Positions 25,395 to 33,402 of a stretch of DNA of 64,000 nt are shown piece by piece. Every line of letters begins with the position of its first letter. The first letter of the stretch is position 1. Source of the stretch: Candidatus Nitrosotalea okcheonensis (GTDB lineage: Archaea > Thermoproteota > Nitrososphaeria > Nitrososphaerales > Nitrosopumilaceae); contig NZ_LT841358.1 in assembly GCF_900177045.1 (NCBI RefSeq), positions 1,549,559 to 1,613,558 on the forward strand, read 5' to 3'. The notes beneath the pieces were generated by a model. It ran no database searches, had not been told where the DNA came from, and saw only the letters and a program-made list of their open reading frames with translations. A program made the translations under genes and the position numbers.

Positions 25395-26137
25395 GTCTCT
25401 ACCTCCTGAGCCCTTTCAATAATAAGGTCAACCATCTTCTGGTCAGTCCCTAGATGCTGTGTTATCAAGACTTGGTTCAACTTGTGTTTCTCTAATGCGG
25501 GCTTGAGGTCAGCATTGATATCTGTTTTTACATGTGCGCCCTCGTGTAAAAAATAAAATACAACCACTAGGACCTCTGGATCTCTTTTCTTGCACATTTG
25601 TATTCCCTGTTCTATGTTTGGCTCTTCGATCTCAAGAAAACAATAATCTACATTTCTGTAAGAGCGGCCAAGCTCATCTACTACATATTTTATAGACATT
25701 TTTGCATTGGGGTCTTTACTTCCATGTCCTATTACCAAGACATCTATCTTGTTGTCTGGCAGCAAAACCTTGCCCTTGTCAAGCGCTGACTTGATTCTGT
25801 TTCTGACCAGATTCACAAGTGTCATGTGCATGGACATGGGTTTTGTGACAAGAAATTTTACATTTGTTGCTGACTGGTACTTTATGACCTCTGTAACAGC
25901 TGCCTTTACCTTTTTTCCTGGATACAAAAAGTATGGAACTATGGTTAGTGAATCGATATCGCTTTTTAGGCACTTTTTAATTCCGTCATCAATGTATGGC
26001 GGGGTTACCTCTAGGAAACAATATTCTGCAAAAGCATATCCACCTTTCTTCTTTGCTTCCTTGCAGATAATCTCAAGCTCCTCTGATGCTTCTCTTTCCT
26101 TGCTTCCTCTGTCTATTAGTAACAGGCCCCGTTTCAA
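25391..26137 (-). CDS. cbiX: Sirohydrochlorin cobaltochelatase, two-domain CbiX
   Basis: 248 residues from TTG 26137, which overlaps the cbiG stop by 4 bp (TTGA). Two tandem CbiX domains are visible. The C-terminal one keeps G-H-G-S-K (residue ~143) and L-H-E-G-A-H, the two metal-binding histidines. The N-terminal one has I-D-R-G-S and Y-P-G-K-K where these histidines would be, so it looks inactive. The enzyme inserts cobalt into sirohydrochlorin at the start of the anaerobic route. Confidence 0.9.
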   Translation of the reverse strand: MKRGLLLIDRGSKEREASEELEIICKEAKKKGGYAFAEYCFLEVTPPYIDDGIKKCLKSDIDSLTIVPYFLYPGKKVKAAVTEVIKYQSATNVKFLVTKPMSMHMTLVNLVRNRIKSALDKGKVLLPDNKIDVLVIGHGSKDPNAKMSIKYVVDELGRSYRNVDYCFLEIEEPNIEQGIQMCKKRDPEVLVVVFYFLHEGAHVKTDINADLKPALEKHKLNQVLITQHLGTDQKMVDLIIERAQEVET

Positions 26138-27198
26138 CTTGCTCTCCTTGCTATTGCAATTGTGAGGTTGGGGGGGAACTTGTGTTTTTGTACAACCAGC
26201 TCTCCGCCTGAGGCCTTGATTGCAGAAGCCTCTGATACACTTGGCGTACCCTCGAATGTTTGTACAACATCTGAAGGGTTTGGTATGCTGATTGCACAAA
26301 GATCTGTCTTGTCAAAATACTCTAATGGTACTTTCATCTCGCTTGATAATTCCTGCAATCCCTTTACGTCCGCTTCTTTTTTAATTGATGCAAACTTGGC
26401 AACTGATCTTGGACTCATTTGAAACTTTGAGAGGCAAAAATTCATCCCTTCCCTAATGGTATCCTTTGTAGTGTCCCAGTGCAGGCCAACTCCCACAACC
26501 AGGGTCTTTGGCCTGTAAATGACAACACGTCCCTTGATCTTGCTATTTTCTATAATCTTGTCTGAAATGACAAGAAATCCCTTGCAGTCAGATGTCATCA
26601 TTTCATCAAGCGACTTGTAAATGTGGACGTTCTTTGGAAGCTCTTTTTTTGGCATCCACCAGTCTTTTTCACCCGCATCCTGGAAGACTCCTATTTTTTC
26701 TTCGTTTACCATGAATGCGCTAACTTTGGTTACACTTGAAATATCGTCAATCTCCCAGCCAAACTCCTTTCCAAGCAGGTCGACTGCAATTGTCTTGTTT
26801 ACATCTGCTGCTGTAGTGATGACAGGAATGGCGCCAAGGGTGGAACCTATTTTTTCTGCAAGCTCGTTTGCCCCTCCCAGGTGGCCTGAAAGCGTGCTTA
26901 TGACAAATTTTGCAGTATCATCTATTACCACCACTGCCGGATCTGTCTTTTTGTCCCTCATATGCGGGGCAATCAATCTGATCACTGCACCAAGAGAGAA
27001 AATGCATACTAATGCCTCATTGTTTTCAAACAATTCTTTTATTTTCAAAGTGGTGGATTCGTCAAACCACTGGATATCTTTTCCGTCTTGTCGAAGCTTT
27101 GATGGTGAAAATATCCTCCATGTGGAAAAGTGTTTCTTGAGTAAAGTTGCTATCTCAATACCGTTTTTTGTTATTGCAATTATTGCTACATTGTCCAC
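26134..27198 (-). CDS. cbiG: Cobalt-precorrin-5A hydrolase
   Basis: 354 residues. VFIFSLGAVIRLIAPH-like (LVCIFSLGAVIRLIAPH), DKKTDPAVVVIDD, STLSGHLGGANELA and TAADVNKTIAVD are CbiG blocks. The C-terminal domain has GVGLHWDTTKDTI and FASIKKEADVKGL. The enzyme opens the delta-lactone of cobalt-precorrin-5A, releasing acetaldehyde. It is second in the operon, 12 bp after cbiD. Confidence 0.94.
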   Translation of the reverse strand: MDNVAIIAITKNGIEIATLLKKHFSTWRIFSPSKLRQDGKDIQWFDESTTLKIKELFENNEALVCIFSLGAVIRLIAPHMRDKKTDPAVVVIDDTAKFVISTLSGHLGGANELAEKIGSTLGAIPVITTAADVNKTIAVDLLGKEFGWEIDDISSVTKVSAFMVNEEKIGVFQDAGEKDWWMPKKELPKNVHIYKSLDEMMTSDCKGFLVISDKIIENSKIKGRVVIYRPKTLVVGVGLHWDTTKDTIREGMNFCLSKFQMSPRSVAKFASIKKEADVKGLQELSSEMKVPLEYFDKTDLCAISIPNPSDVVQTFEGTPSVSEASAIKASGGELVVQKHKFPPNLTIAIARRAS

Positions 27199-27210
27199 AA
27201 AGTTGTCTTG

Positions 27211-28326
27211 TTAGGTCTCAAGATATTTGTTACGCCTTGGATAAACTCCAATAACCATGCCGTCAAAATCAAACATTATGACCTCGATCTCAAACTTGTT
27301 GTCAGAATATTTTCCTAGCTGCTTGTGGGCCTCTTCACATATAATATCAAAATAGCCGGAAATATTTTTTTCATTGATTATCTCAAATACATGTCTTGCC
27401 GTGTTTGCTTTTTTTATGCTGTCCACTACATCTTGCGGGGCACCACACCTTTTTGCAAGCTCTGAGAGAAATACCATGTCAACCTTTGAGCCCTTGACGT
27501 GGGTCTGCTTTACGCCCATCGACATCTTTGCAAGCTTTCCTATGAATCCTGCAACATGTGCTTTTTTGATTCCCTTTTTAGCACAAACCTGGACTGTATA
27601 CCCTGAAAAGTCTCCCATCTGGACAAAGCAGTGGTCTGGCAGATCAAAGAGTTTCCTTGTAAAATCCTCGCTTCTTCCGCCTGTTGTTAATATCACAGTA
27701 TCGTCTCCCATCGCTCTTGTGACCTCGATGCTTTGCCTGATTGATGCTGCAAAAGACGCAGTTGAATATGGTATCACTATGCCGCTTGTTCCAAGAATTG
27801 AGATGCCCCCAAGGATTCCAAGTCTTGGGTTGTCTGTCTTGATGGCAAGATCCTTTCCCTTTGGAACTGATATTATTATCTTGATTCCATTTTTTGTAAG
27901 GATGTTTCCTGCAACCTCCAAAACATTCTCATTGATCATTTTTTTTGGAGTTGGGTTTATTGCAGCAGCCCCAATGTCTAGTCCAAGCCCTGGCTTGGTA
28001 ACCCTGCCAACACCCTCTCCCCCGTCAAGCTCTATCTTGCCAATGTTTCCAGTAAGCGTAACCTGTGTTCTTATCTCTGCCCCATGAGTCACGTCTGGGT
28101 CGTCCCCGCCGTCTTTTATTACGGTACATGTTGCACTTTGTTTTGAAAACTCGCAATTTTCTATCTTGATCTGAATTTGTGATTTTTTTGGCAGTGTTAC
28201 ATTGACAAAATCTGTTTTACTTTGATTTATGATTGAAAGCAATGCGGCTTTTGCGCCAGCTGTTGCACATGTTCCCGTCGTAAAGCCTGTTCTCATATTT
28301 TCCTTTGGCTTGTCTTCTTCTGACAT
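27211..28326 (-). CDS. cbiD: Cobalt-precorrin-5B C1-methyltransferase
   Basis: 371 residues. R-T-G-F-T-T-G-T-C-A-T-A-G-A-K-A-A (residues ~12-28), KDGGDDPDVTHG, GGEGVGRVTKPGL and TTGGRSEDF are signatures of CbiD, which methylates C-1 of the corrin ring using SAM. It is the first gene of the cbi operon. The SAM synthetase metK lies 2.6 kb away. Confidence 0.95.
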   Translation of the reverse strand: MSEEDKPKENMRTGFTTGTCATAGAKAALLSIINQSKTDFVNVTLPKKSQIQIKIENCEFSKQSATCTVIKDGGDDPDVTHGAEIRTQVTLTGNIGKIELDGGEGVGRVTKPGLGLDIGAAAINPTPKKMINENVLEVAGNILTKNGIKIIISVPKGKDLAIKTDNPRLGILGGISILGTSGIVIPYSTASFAASIRQSIEVTRAMGDDTVILTTGGRSEDFTRKLFDLPDHCFVQMGDFSGYTVQVCAKKGIKKAHVAGFIGKLAKMSMGVKQTHVKGSKVDMVFLSELAKRCGAPQDVVDSIKKANTARHVFEIINEKNISGYFDIICEEAHKQLGKYSDNKFEIEVIMFDFDGMVIGVYPRRNKYLET

Positions 28327-28365
28327 GAGATTGACTTTGTTTTCTTGCGTATTAATCCGTTAAGG

Positions 28366-28827
28366 TCATTTCAATATTGTAGATAAAATTATCCACAGGG
28401 CCACTGCTCCAAGACCTCCATAAAGTATGAGGTGAGTAATCATTGGCGAGCCCTCTTTTTCCTGGTTGTGTTCATAATCTTGTGAATCTTGGGCTCCAAA
28501 GTTGCGTCTAAACTCTGTAAAGTTTGGCCCAAAGTGAAACTCTTCATTTTCTGTCTTGTCATATTTTTTCCAAAAATCGGAATACTTGGTAGCCACCTCG
28601 CTTTCTGAAATCTTAACTTTTTTCTTTTCTTCGCTTCTTAGTTGCTGATATGCCTCTGTCACCCTCTTGAACTTCTCCCCGTTGACGTCATCCTTGTTCC
28701 TGTCTGGGTGATATTTCAGGGAAAGCTGCCTGTATGCATTTTTTATCTCCTTCTGGGATGCTCCTGCCTGGACGCCTAGGATCTGGTGACAGTCTGCCGT
28801 GTTCAAGTATGATATGACATGGTACAA
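28366..28827 (-). CDS. Membrane-anchored J-domain protein
   Basis: 153 residues. The J-domain spans residues ~12-68 ([21 protein letters not shown], then K-Y-H-P-D-R-N with the HPD triad that stimulates Hsp70 ATPase). A charged middle follows, then a C-terminal membrane segment (about 130-151). No Gly/Phe region or zinc domain is present, so this is a class C J-protein, probably recruiting DnaK to the membrane surface. Confidence 0.9.
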   Translation of the reverse strand: MYHVISYLNTADCHQILGVQAGASQKEIKNAYRQLSLKYHPDRNKDDVNGEKFKRVTEAYQQLRSEEKKKVKISESEVATKYSDFWKKYDKTENEEFHFGPNFTEFRRNFGAQDSQDYEHNQEKEGSPMITHLILYGGLGAVALWIILSTILK

Positions 28828-28882
28828 AGACCAAAATTAACTTTGGTGAGCGAGAAATCTGACATGCTTTAGCAGTGTGATG

Positions 28883-30087
28883 AAAGTGAACTTGAAATCA
28901 ACAATGATATTTTTATGTCAATATTATACATAAAGAACAGAAAACAAAATGAGGAACTACAAGTTCAGACTGTATCCAACAGTATCACAAGAAGATGTAT
29001 TGGTGAACAATATCAATGTGTGTAGGTGGGTTTACAACAAATTCATTGATTATTCAAAGAAAGGATCTGTTTCCCAGTTTGATCTACAGGACTATCTGAT
29101 GGAATTGAAACAACAGGAATCTTGGCTATACAACTACCATTCCAAGATGTTGCAAATGGTATGTGTACAGATGTCTGGATCTCAAAAAACATTAAAATCA
29201 TTAAGAGAAAATGGCAGAAAGACTGGCAGTCTGAGGTTTGCAAGATATGGAGAATATAGAACTTTTATCTACAACCAGTCAGGATATAAACTGGAAAATG
29301 GTAAACTAACACTTTCAAAAATAGGAGATATCAAGATCAAACAACACCGTACCATTCACGGTAAAATCAAACAGGTAATAATAACTAAAACAAAATCAGG
29401 TAAGTGGTATTGCTCTGTATCTTGTGAATTAGACAAGACACAGCCTCCAATAATTAATTTCAAAAAGTCGGTTGGAATAGATGTGGGCATCAAGAATTTT
29501 GCATACGATTCTGATGTATTCGTAGAACCAAACCCACTGAATCTAAAATTATTGAAGCCATTGGTCAGAATGCAAAAAAAGATGGCAAGGAGAAAGTATG
29601 GATCAAACAACTATCTCAAGGCAAAGAAATGGTATCAAATAATGCATGAAAGAATAGCAAACAGGCGAAAAGACTTTCATCATAAACTTTCAACAATATA
29701 CGCAAGAAAATATGATGTAATAGTTGTTGAAAAACTAAACCTGATTGGCATGGTGAAGAACCATCACCTAGCAAGAAATATCCTGGATTCTGGATGGAAT
29801 GGTTTCCTACAAAAATCGGAATACAAAACCAAAATGTTGATCAAAGTTGATCCAAGAAATACCTCAGTTGAATGTAGTGAATGCAAAACCAAAGTTCCAA
29901 AGACTCTGGCAATCAGGATACATAGTTGTCCTCAGTGTGGGTTGGAAATAGACAGGGATCATGACGCCAGCATAAATATTTTGCATAAAGTAATACCGTC
30001 GGAAAGACGGGAATCAACGCCTGTAGAGATCTCAAAGAGGTCAATGGCTCAGGAATCTCATGTCTTTAGACATGGGCAGTTCACTTT
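28883..30087 (+). mobile_element. IS200/IS605-like element with TnpB only
   Basis: The element carries tnpB but no tnpA is visible, so it would depend on a transposase from elsewhere. Possible ends are inverted 10-mers: AAAGTGAACT (28883-28892) and AGTTCACTTT (30078-30087). A TTTATG/CATAAA hairpin sits at 28912-28934, and a hairpin CATGTCT-TT-AGACATG at 30059-30074 just inside the right end, followed by GGGCAGTTCA. It lies between the J-protein and NDUFA9-like genes, with no visible damage to either. The 10-bp match could arise by chance. Confidence 0.6.
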
Positions 30088-30097
30088 GTCGGCATAA
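28949..30097 (+). CDS. tnpB: TnpB RNA-guided nuclease of IS200/IS605 type
   Basis: 382 residues of the TnpB/Fanzor-Cas12 ancestor family. The RuvC acidic residues are in G-I-D-V-G-I-K-N-F (residue ~173), VVEKLNL (~262) and DRDHDASIN (~342). The zinc finger is C-S-E-C and C-P-Q-C (~311-331). Family members cut DNA with an omega RNA from the element's 3' end. The reading frame runs past the right-end hairpin, so the last few residues derive from flanking DNA. It looks intact, so nuclease activity is possible. Confidence 0.92.
   Translation: MRNYKFRLYPTVSQEDVLVNNINVCRWVYNKFIDYSKKGSVSQFDLQDYLMELKQQESWLYNYHSKMLQMVCVQMSGSQKTLKSLRENGRKTGSLRFARYGEYRTFIYNQSGYKLENGKLTLSKIGDIKIKQHRTIHGKIKQVIITKTKSGKWYCSVSCELDKTQPPIINFKKSVGIDVGIKNFAYDSDVFVEPNPLNLKLLKPLVRMQKKMARRKYGSNNYLKAKKWYQIMHERIANRRKDFHHKLSTIYARKYDVIVVEKLNLIGMVKNHHLARNILDSGWNGFLQKSEYKTKMLIKVDPRNTSVECSECKTKVPKTLAIRIHSCPQCGLEIDRDHDASINILHKVIPSERRESTPVEISKRSMAQESHVFRHGQFTLSA
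29930..30085 (+). ncRNA. Predicted omega RNA of tnpB
   Basis: In the IS200/IS605 family the omega RNA overlaps the 3' end of tnpB and extends to the right end, with the guide read from the flank. Here the tnpB 3' region contains the hairpins CGTC-GGAAA-GACG (about 29998-30009) and CATGTCT/AGACATG (30059-30074). The boundaries are inferred from family knowledge; no transcript evidence is available. Confidence 0.4.
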
Positions 30098-30110
30098 CGT
30101 GTGCTTTTGT

Positions 30111-30965
30111 ATGAATCGATTAGTTGTGATATCAGGCGCAAATGGTTTTGTGGGAAGAAACGTAGGAATGTTTCTCTCAAAGAATGGATTTCAAACTATA
30201 TCACTTGTACGCAAGGGCAAGACCGTAACCTTTGGAAAAACAATAACATCTGAAACACTTTCTGAGAACAGTCTTGTATCAAAGATACGCGGCTCTGATG
30301 CACTGTTGCATTTTATTGGCAAGGGGATGCAGACTGTAAACTCTGACTATACCGTAAATGTTGGTCTTGCAAAAAATGCCGTTGCACTATGCAAAAAGGC
30401 AAAGATAAAAAAAATAATTTACATCAGTGGCCTGGGAGTTGACAAACATACCACACTTGGATATTTTATTTCAAAATACAAGGCAGAGCAAGAAATTATT
30501 CTCTCCGGGCTTGATTATACAATTTTTCGCGCATCATATGTGATAGGAAGAGACGATCCGCTGTCAAAGAATCTGAAGCAACAGCTGGAAAAGGGGCAAA
30601 TGATAATTCCTGGCTCTGGCAATTATGTGTTCCAGCCAATCTTCATTGATGATGTATCCCGCGTCATAACCATGGCCCTGGAGGAAAAAAAATTCTCAAG
30701 AAAAATAATTGATCTGGTGGGACCGCAGGTGGTAAGCTATAATACTTTTGTAAAAAAATTTCTGCATGGAAATAAAATAAGGGTGAAAAAGATAGACTTT
30801 GAGAGGGCGTATCATGATGCACTGCATAACAGGGGACCGTTTGGTATTGATGATCTTGGTATCATGATAGGTAGCTATGTTGGCAATCACAAAAAACTTG
30901 CCAGTCTTGCGCAGATGAAATTTACAAGATATGATACTGTGCTAAAGGCCAGAGGCCTGTCTTAG
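30111..30965 (+). CDS. NDUFA9-like NAD(P)-binding atypical SDR
   Basis: 284 residues. The Rossmann G-A-N-G-F-V-G-R-N motif (residues ~9-17) opens an atypical short-chain dehydrogenase of the complex I NDUFA9 / NAD(P)H-binding group; the Y-x3-K-type segment F-I-S-K-Y-K follows [14 protein letters not shown] 30111 starts right before the Rossmann fold; upstream codons belong to the TnpB element end. Its 3' end overlaps the convergent metK 3' end by 24 bp. The substrate is unknown. Confidence 0.85.
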   Translation: MNRLVVISGANGFVGRNVGMFLSKNGFQTISLVRKGKTVTFGKTITSETLSENSLVSKIRGSDALLHFIGKGMQTVNSDYTVNVGLAKNAVALCKKAKIKKIIYISGLGVDKHTTLGYFISKYKAEQEIILSGLDYTIFRASYVIGRDDPLSKNLKQQLEKGQMIIPGSGNYVFQPIFIDDVSRVITMALEEKKFSRKIIDLVGPQVVSYNTFVKKFLHGNKIRVKKIDFERAYHDALHNRGPFGIDDLGIMIGSYVGNHKKLASLAQMKFTRYDTVLKARGLS

Positions 30966-32105
30966 TACATCTGCCTTGTCTGTCTTTTCCCAGCTAAACT
31001 CTGGCTCTGCCCTTCCAAAATGGCCATATGCCGCACTCTTTCTGTATATTGGATTCTTTAGTTTTAGATGGGAAATGATGGAAGAAGGGCGCATGTCAAA
31101 ATGCTTTCTTACAATATTTTCAATCTGTTCTTCGGGGATCTTGCATGTGTCAAATGTATCTACAGTTAGAGAGACTGGTTCTGCTACTCCTATTGCATAT
31201 GCAACTTGGACCTCGCACTTGTCTGCAAGTCCTGCCGCAACTACATTCTTTGCAATGTATCTGCACATGTAGCACGCCGACCTGTCTACCTTTGACGGAT
31301 CTTTTCCAGAAAATGCACCGCCTCCATGTCTCCCCATGCCACCATATGTGTCCACAATTATTTTTCTTCCGGTGAGCCCTGCATCCCCTGGGGGACCACC
31401 TATGACAAATCTGCCCGTTGGGTTTATGTGAATTTTTATCTTGTCATTCCACAGCTGGCCGCAGACTGGCTTGATTACTTTATCGATTATCTCTTTTCTA
31501 ATTTGTTCATTTGTTACATCTGGGGAATGCTGCGTTGAAATTACAATTGCATCTATGCGCTTTGGTTTTTCATTTTCGTACTCTACTGTAACTTGGGACT
31601 TGCCATCTGGTCTTGCCCATGGAAGTTCTTTTTTCTTTCTTGCTTCTGCAAGACGTTTTGTAAGCTTATGTGCAAGCAAGATTGGCATGGGCATCAAGTC
31701 TTCTGTTTCATTTGTTGCATAGCCAAACATGAGGCCCTGGTCTCCCGCTCCTTGATCTTTATTGTCATTGGCAGTGACTCCAACTGAAATGTCAGGGCTT
31801 TGTGCATGAAGCGACACCAGAACGCTACAAGACTCGGAATCAAAACCATATAATGGATTGTCATATCCAATTTCTTTGATAGTTTTTCTAACTACATCTT
31901 GGATGTCAAATCTTGCCTTTGAGGTAACCTCTCCTGCTACTACCACAACACCTGTTGTGGTTAACGTTTCCACTGCAACTCTTGAATCTGGGTCTTGTTT
32001 TAGGAACTCGTCCAGAATTGCATCGGATATCTGATCGCAGATCTTGTCTGGATGGCCCTCTGTGACTGATTCTGAAGTAAAAAGATAGCTTCTATGAGAG
32101 GCCAT
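30942..32105 (-). CDS. metK: S-adenosylmethionine synthetase, bacterial type
   Basis: 387 residues making SAM from methionine and ATP. It has the bacterial/eukaryotic-type MetK signatures [40 protein letters not shown] and GRFVIGGP. Most Archaea instead use a divergent MAT family, so this form is notable, though it may be general in thaumarchaea. It supplies SAM for the corrin methyltransferases. 11 bp separate it from the Sm-like gene upstream. Confidence 0.95.
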   Translation of the reverse strand: MASHRSYLFTSESVTEGHPDKICDQISDAILDEFLKQDPDSRVAVETLTTTGVVVVAGEVTSKARFDIQDVVRKTIKEIGYDNPLYGFDSESCSVLVSLHAQSPDISVGVTANDNKDQGAGDQGLMFGYATNETEDLMPMPILLAHKLTKRLAEARKKKELPWARPDGKSQVTVEYENEKPKRIDAIVISTQHSPDVTNEQIRKEIIDKVIKPVCGQLWNDKIKIHINPTGRFVIGGPPGDAGLTGRKIIVDTYGGMGRHGGGAFSGKDPSKVDRSACYMCRYIAKNVVAAGLADKCEVQVAYAIGVAEPVSLTVDTFDTCKIPEEQIENIVRKHFDMRPSSIISHLKLKNPIYRKSAAYGHFGRAEPEFSWEKTDKADVLRQASGL

Positions 32106-32116
32106 GATAAAATTTC

Positions 32117-32362
32117 CTATAACTCATTTTCTAATTTTATGAAAAGTACGTTGTTTCCCCTTACAATTACTCTGCCATAATTTGCAACTATTTTGCCATT
32201 GCTTATCTCTTCTGCATCTGTCATGATCAAGTTCATGTATGAATCCACATTGTTCATCTTACCCTTGTACTCGATTTCACTTTTTAGTCTAACTGTAACT
32301 TTTTTGTTAATGCCTTTTTGCAATGTTGTTAAAGGTCTTTTTGGAGTTGCTGCTTGTGACAA
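32117..32362 (-). CDS. lsm: Sm-like (LSm) RNA-binding protein
   Basis: 81 residues. The Sm1 motif ([23 protein letters not shown]) and the Sm2 motif ([11 protein letters not shown]) are clear. Archaeal LSm proteins form heptameric RNA-binding rings. A TTG start (32362) is used; no ATG lies upstream in frame. It forms a probable transcription unit with metK. Confidence 0.92.
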   Translation of the reverse strand: MSQAATPKRPLTTLQKGINKKVTVRLKSEIEYKGKMNNVDSYMNLIMTDAEEISNGKIVANYGRVIVRGNNVLFIKLENEL

Positions 32363-32487
32363 TCACACATCACTTGTCACCACTGCTTGAAATAGGGAAT
32401 AAAAGGGTTCTGTTAATGTTCAATTTGCAAGTTAATGAGAACCAAAGCCTTACCTATTACAACTTACACTTTGATTTGTGATAACTC

Positions 32488-33153
32488 TTGGTTAGATTGA
32501 TTTCCACTGGCATTTTGGGACTGGATGATTTGTTGGGAGGCGGCATAGCATCTGGTACGATAACTGATATTTTTGGGCCCGGAGGAAGCGGTAAAACACA
32601 ACTTGTGATGCAAATTTCCCTGAACTCGTTGCAAGATGGCACTGTACTATACCTGGATGCCACTGGAGGATTTCGGCCAGAAAGGATGTTGCAGCTAATC
32701 CGGTTGCAAAATTTAGAGCCCTCGCTTCTTGATGATGTCATTGTGGCACGCATGACAAATACTGCAGAACAACTAGAATATGTCAAAAAAATTTCTGAGA
32801 TGAAACCCAACTTGGTTGTGATAGAAAACATAACAGACTTGTTTGCGTTCGAGTATTCCAAGGAAGCAAATCTGCTTGAAAAACATGTTAGATTCATGGA
32901 GTACATGCATGAGCTTAGCCTGACTGCAATCAGCACCAAGATTCCTGTTGTTGTAACCAATATGGTACGAAGTATCGATGGAATAGAGATTGAAAACTTG
33001 AACAAGTCAATTAGCATGTTTACCCACAAAAAGATAAAACTTGAAAAAGACGGCAAAGTGTTCAAGGCCCAAGTTTTTCCCTCGTTTGGAAAAAGAAAAG
33101 AGATATTGTATACCATAACTGAGGCGGGATTGATGCAGGTCTCTACACCTTAA
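32488..33153 (+). CDS. radB: RadB/KaiC-like RecA-family ATPase
   Basis: 221 residues with Walker A G-P-G-G-S-G-K-T-Q (residues ~31-39), a Walker B-like LVVIEN and a RecA core, but no N-terminal helix-hairpin-helix domain as in RadA. This size fits RadB or single-domain RecA paralogs, thought to support recombination. The TTG start directly follows AT-rich leader DNA. Confidence 0.75.
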   Translation: MVRLISTGILGLDDLLGGGIASGTITDIFGPGGSGKTQLVMQISLNSLQDGTVLYLDATGGFRPERMLQLIRLQNLEPSLLDDVIVARMTNTAEQLEYVKKISEMKPNLVVIENITDLFAFEYSKEANLLEKHVRFMEYMHELSLTAISTKIPVVVTNMVRSIDGIEIENLNKSISMFTHKKIKLEKDGKVFKAQVFPSFGKRKEILYTITEAGLMQVSTP

Positions 33154-33185
33154 CCTATTTATCACTCTGGTAACATCAAAACCGC

Positions 33186-33311
33186 ATGGCAGGAATTTTT
33201 GGCTATATACCAATTATCGCTGCAGTCCTATTTGGTATTGGTTTAGTTGGTGTAATGGTATACGAGCGATCTAGAACAAGACAAAGCAAAGAACCAGAAT
33301 CTACCGCTTGA
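33186..33311 (+). CDS. Small single-TM membrane protein
   Basis: 41 residues: a hydrophobic helix (P-I-I-A-A-V-L-F-G-I-G-L-V-G-V-M-V, residues ~9-25) followed by a basic, then acidic, tail. The stop (33309-33311) falls beside the start region of the helicase gene. Likely a real small membrane protein; function unknown. Confidence 0.6.
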   Translation: MAGIFGYIPIIAAVLFGIGLVGVMVYERSRTRQSKEPESTA

Positions 33312-33402
33312 GCTAGAAGAAAAGTTCCGCAATCTTGGTTTTGAACACCTTACCGAGATACAGCAAAAGGCTGTACCTGTAATATTTCAAAAAATTGATT
33401 CC

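Noticed and set aside
25391-26299. Longer N-terminal extension of CbiX (to 26299)
   Set aside because: The extra residues overlap cbiG coding and look non-natural (many Cys/Arg); TTG 26137 overlaps the cbiG stop by 4 bp, as expected.
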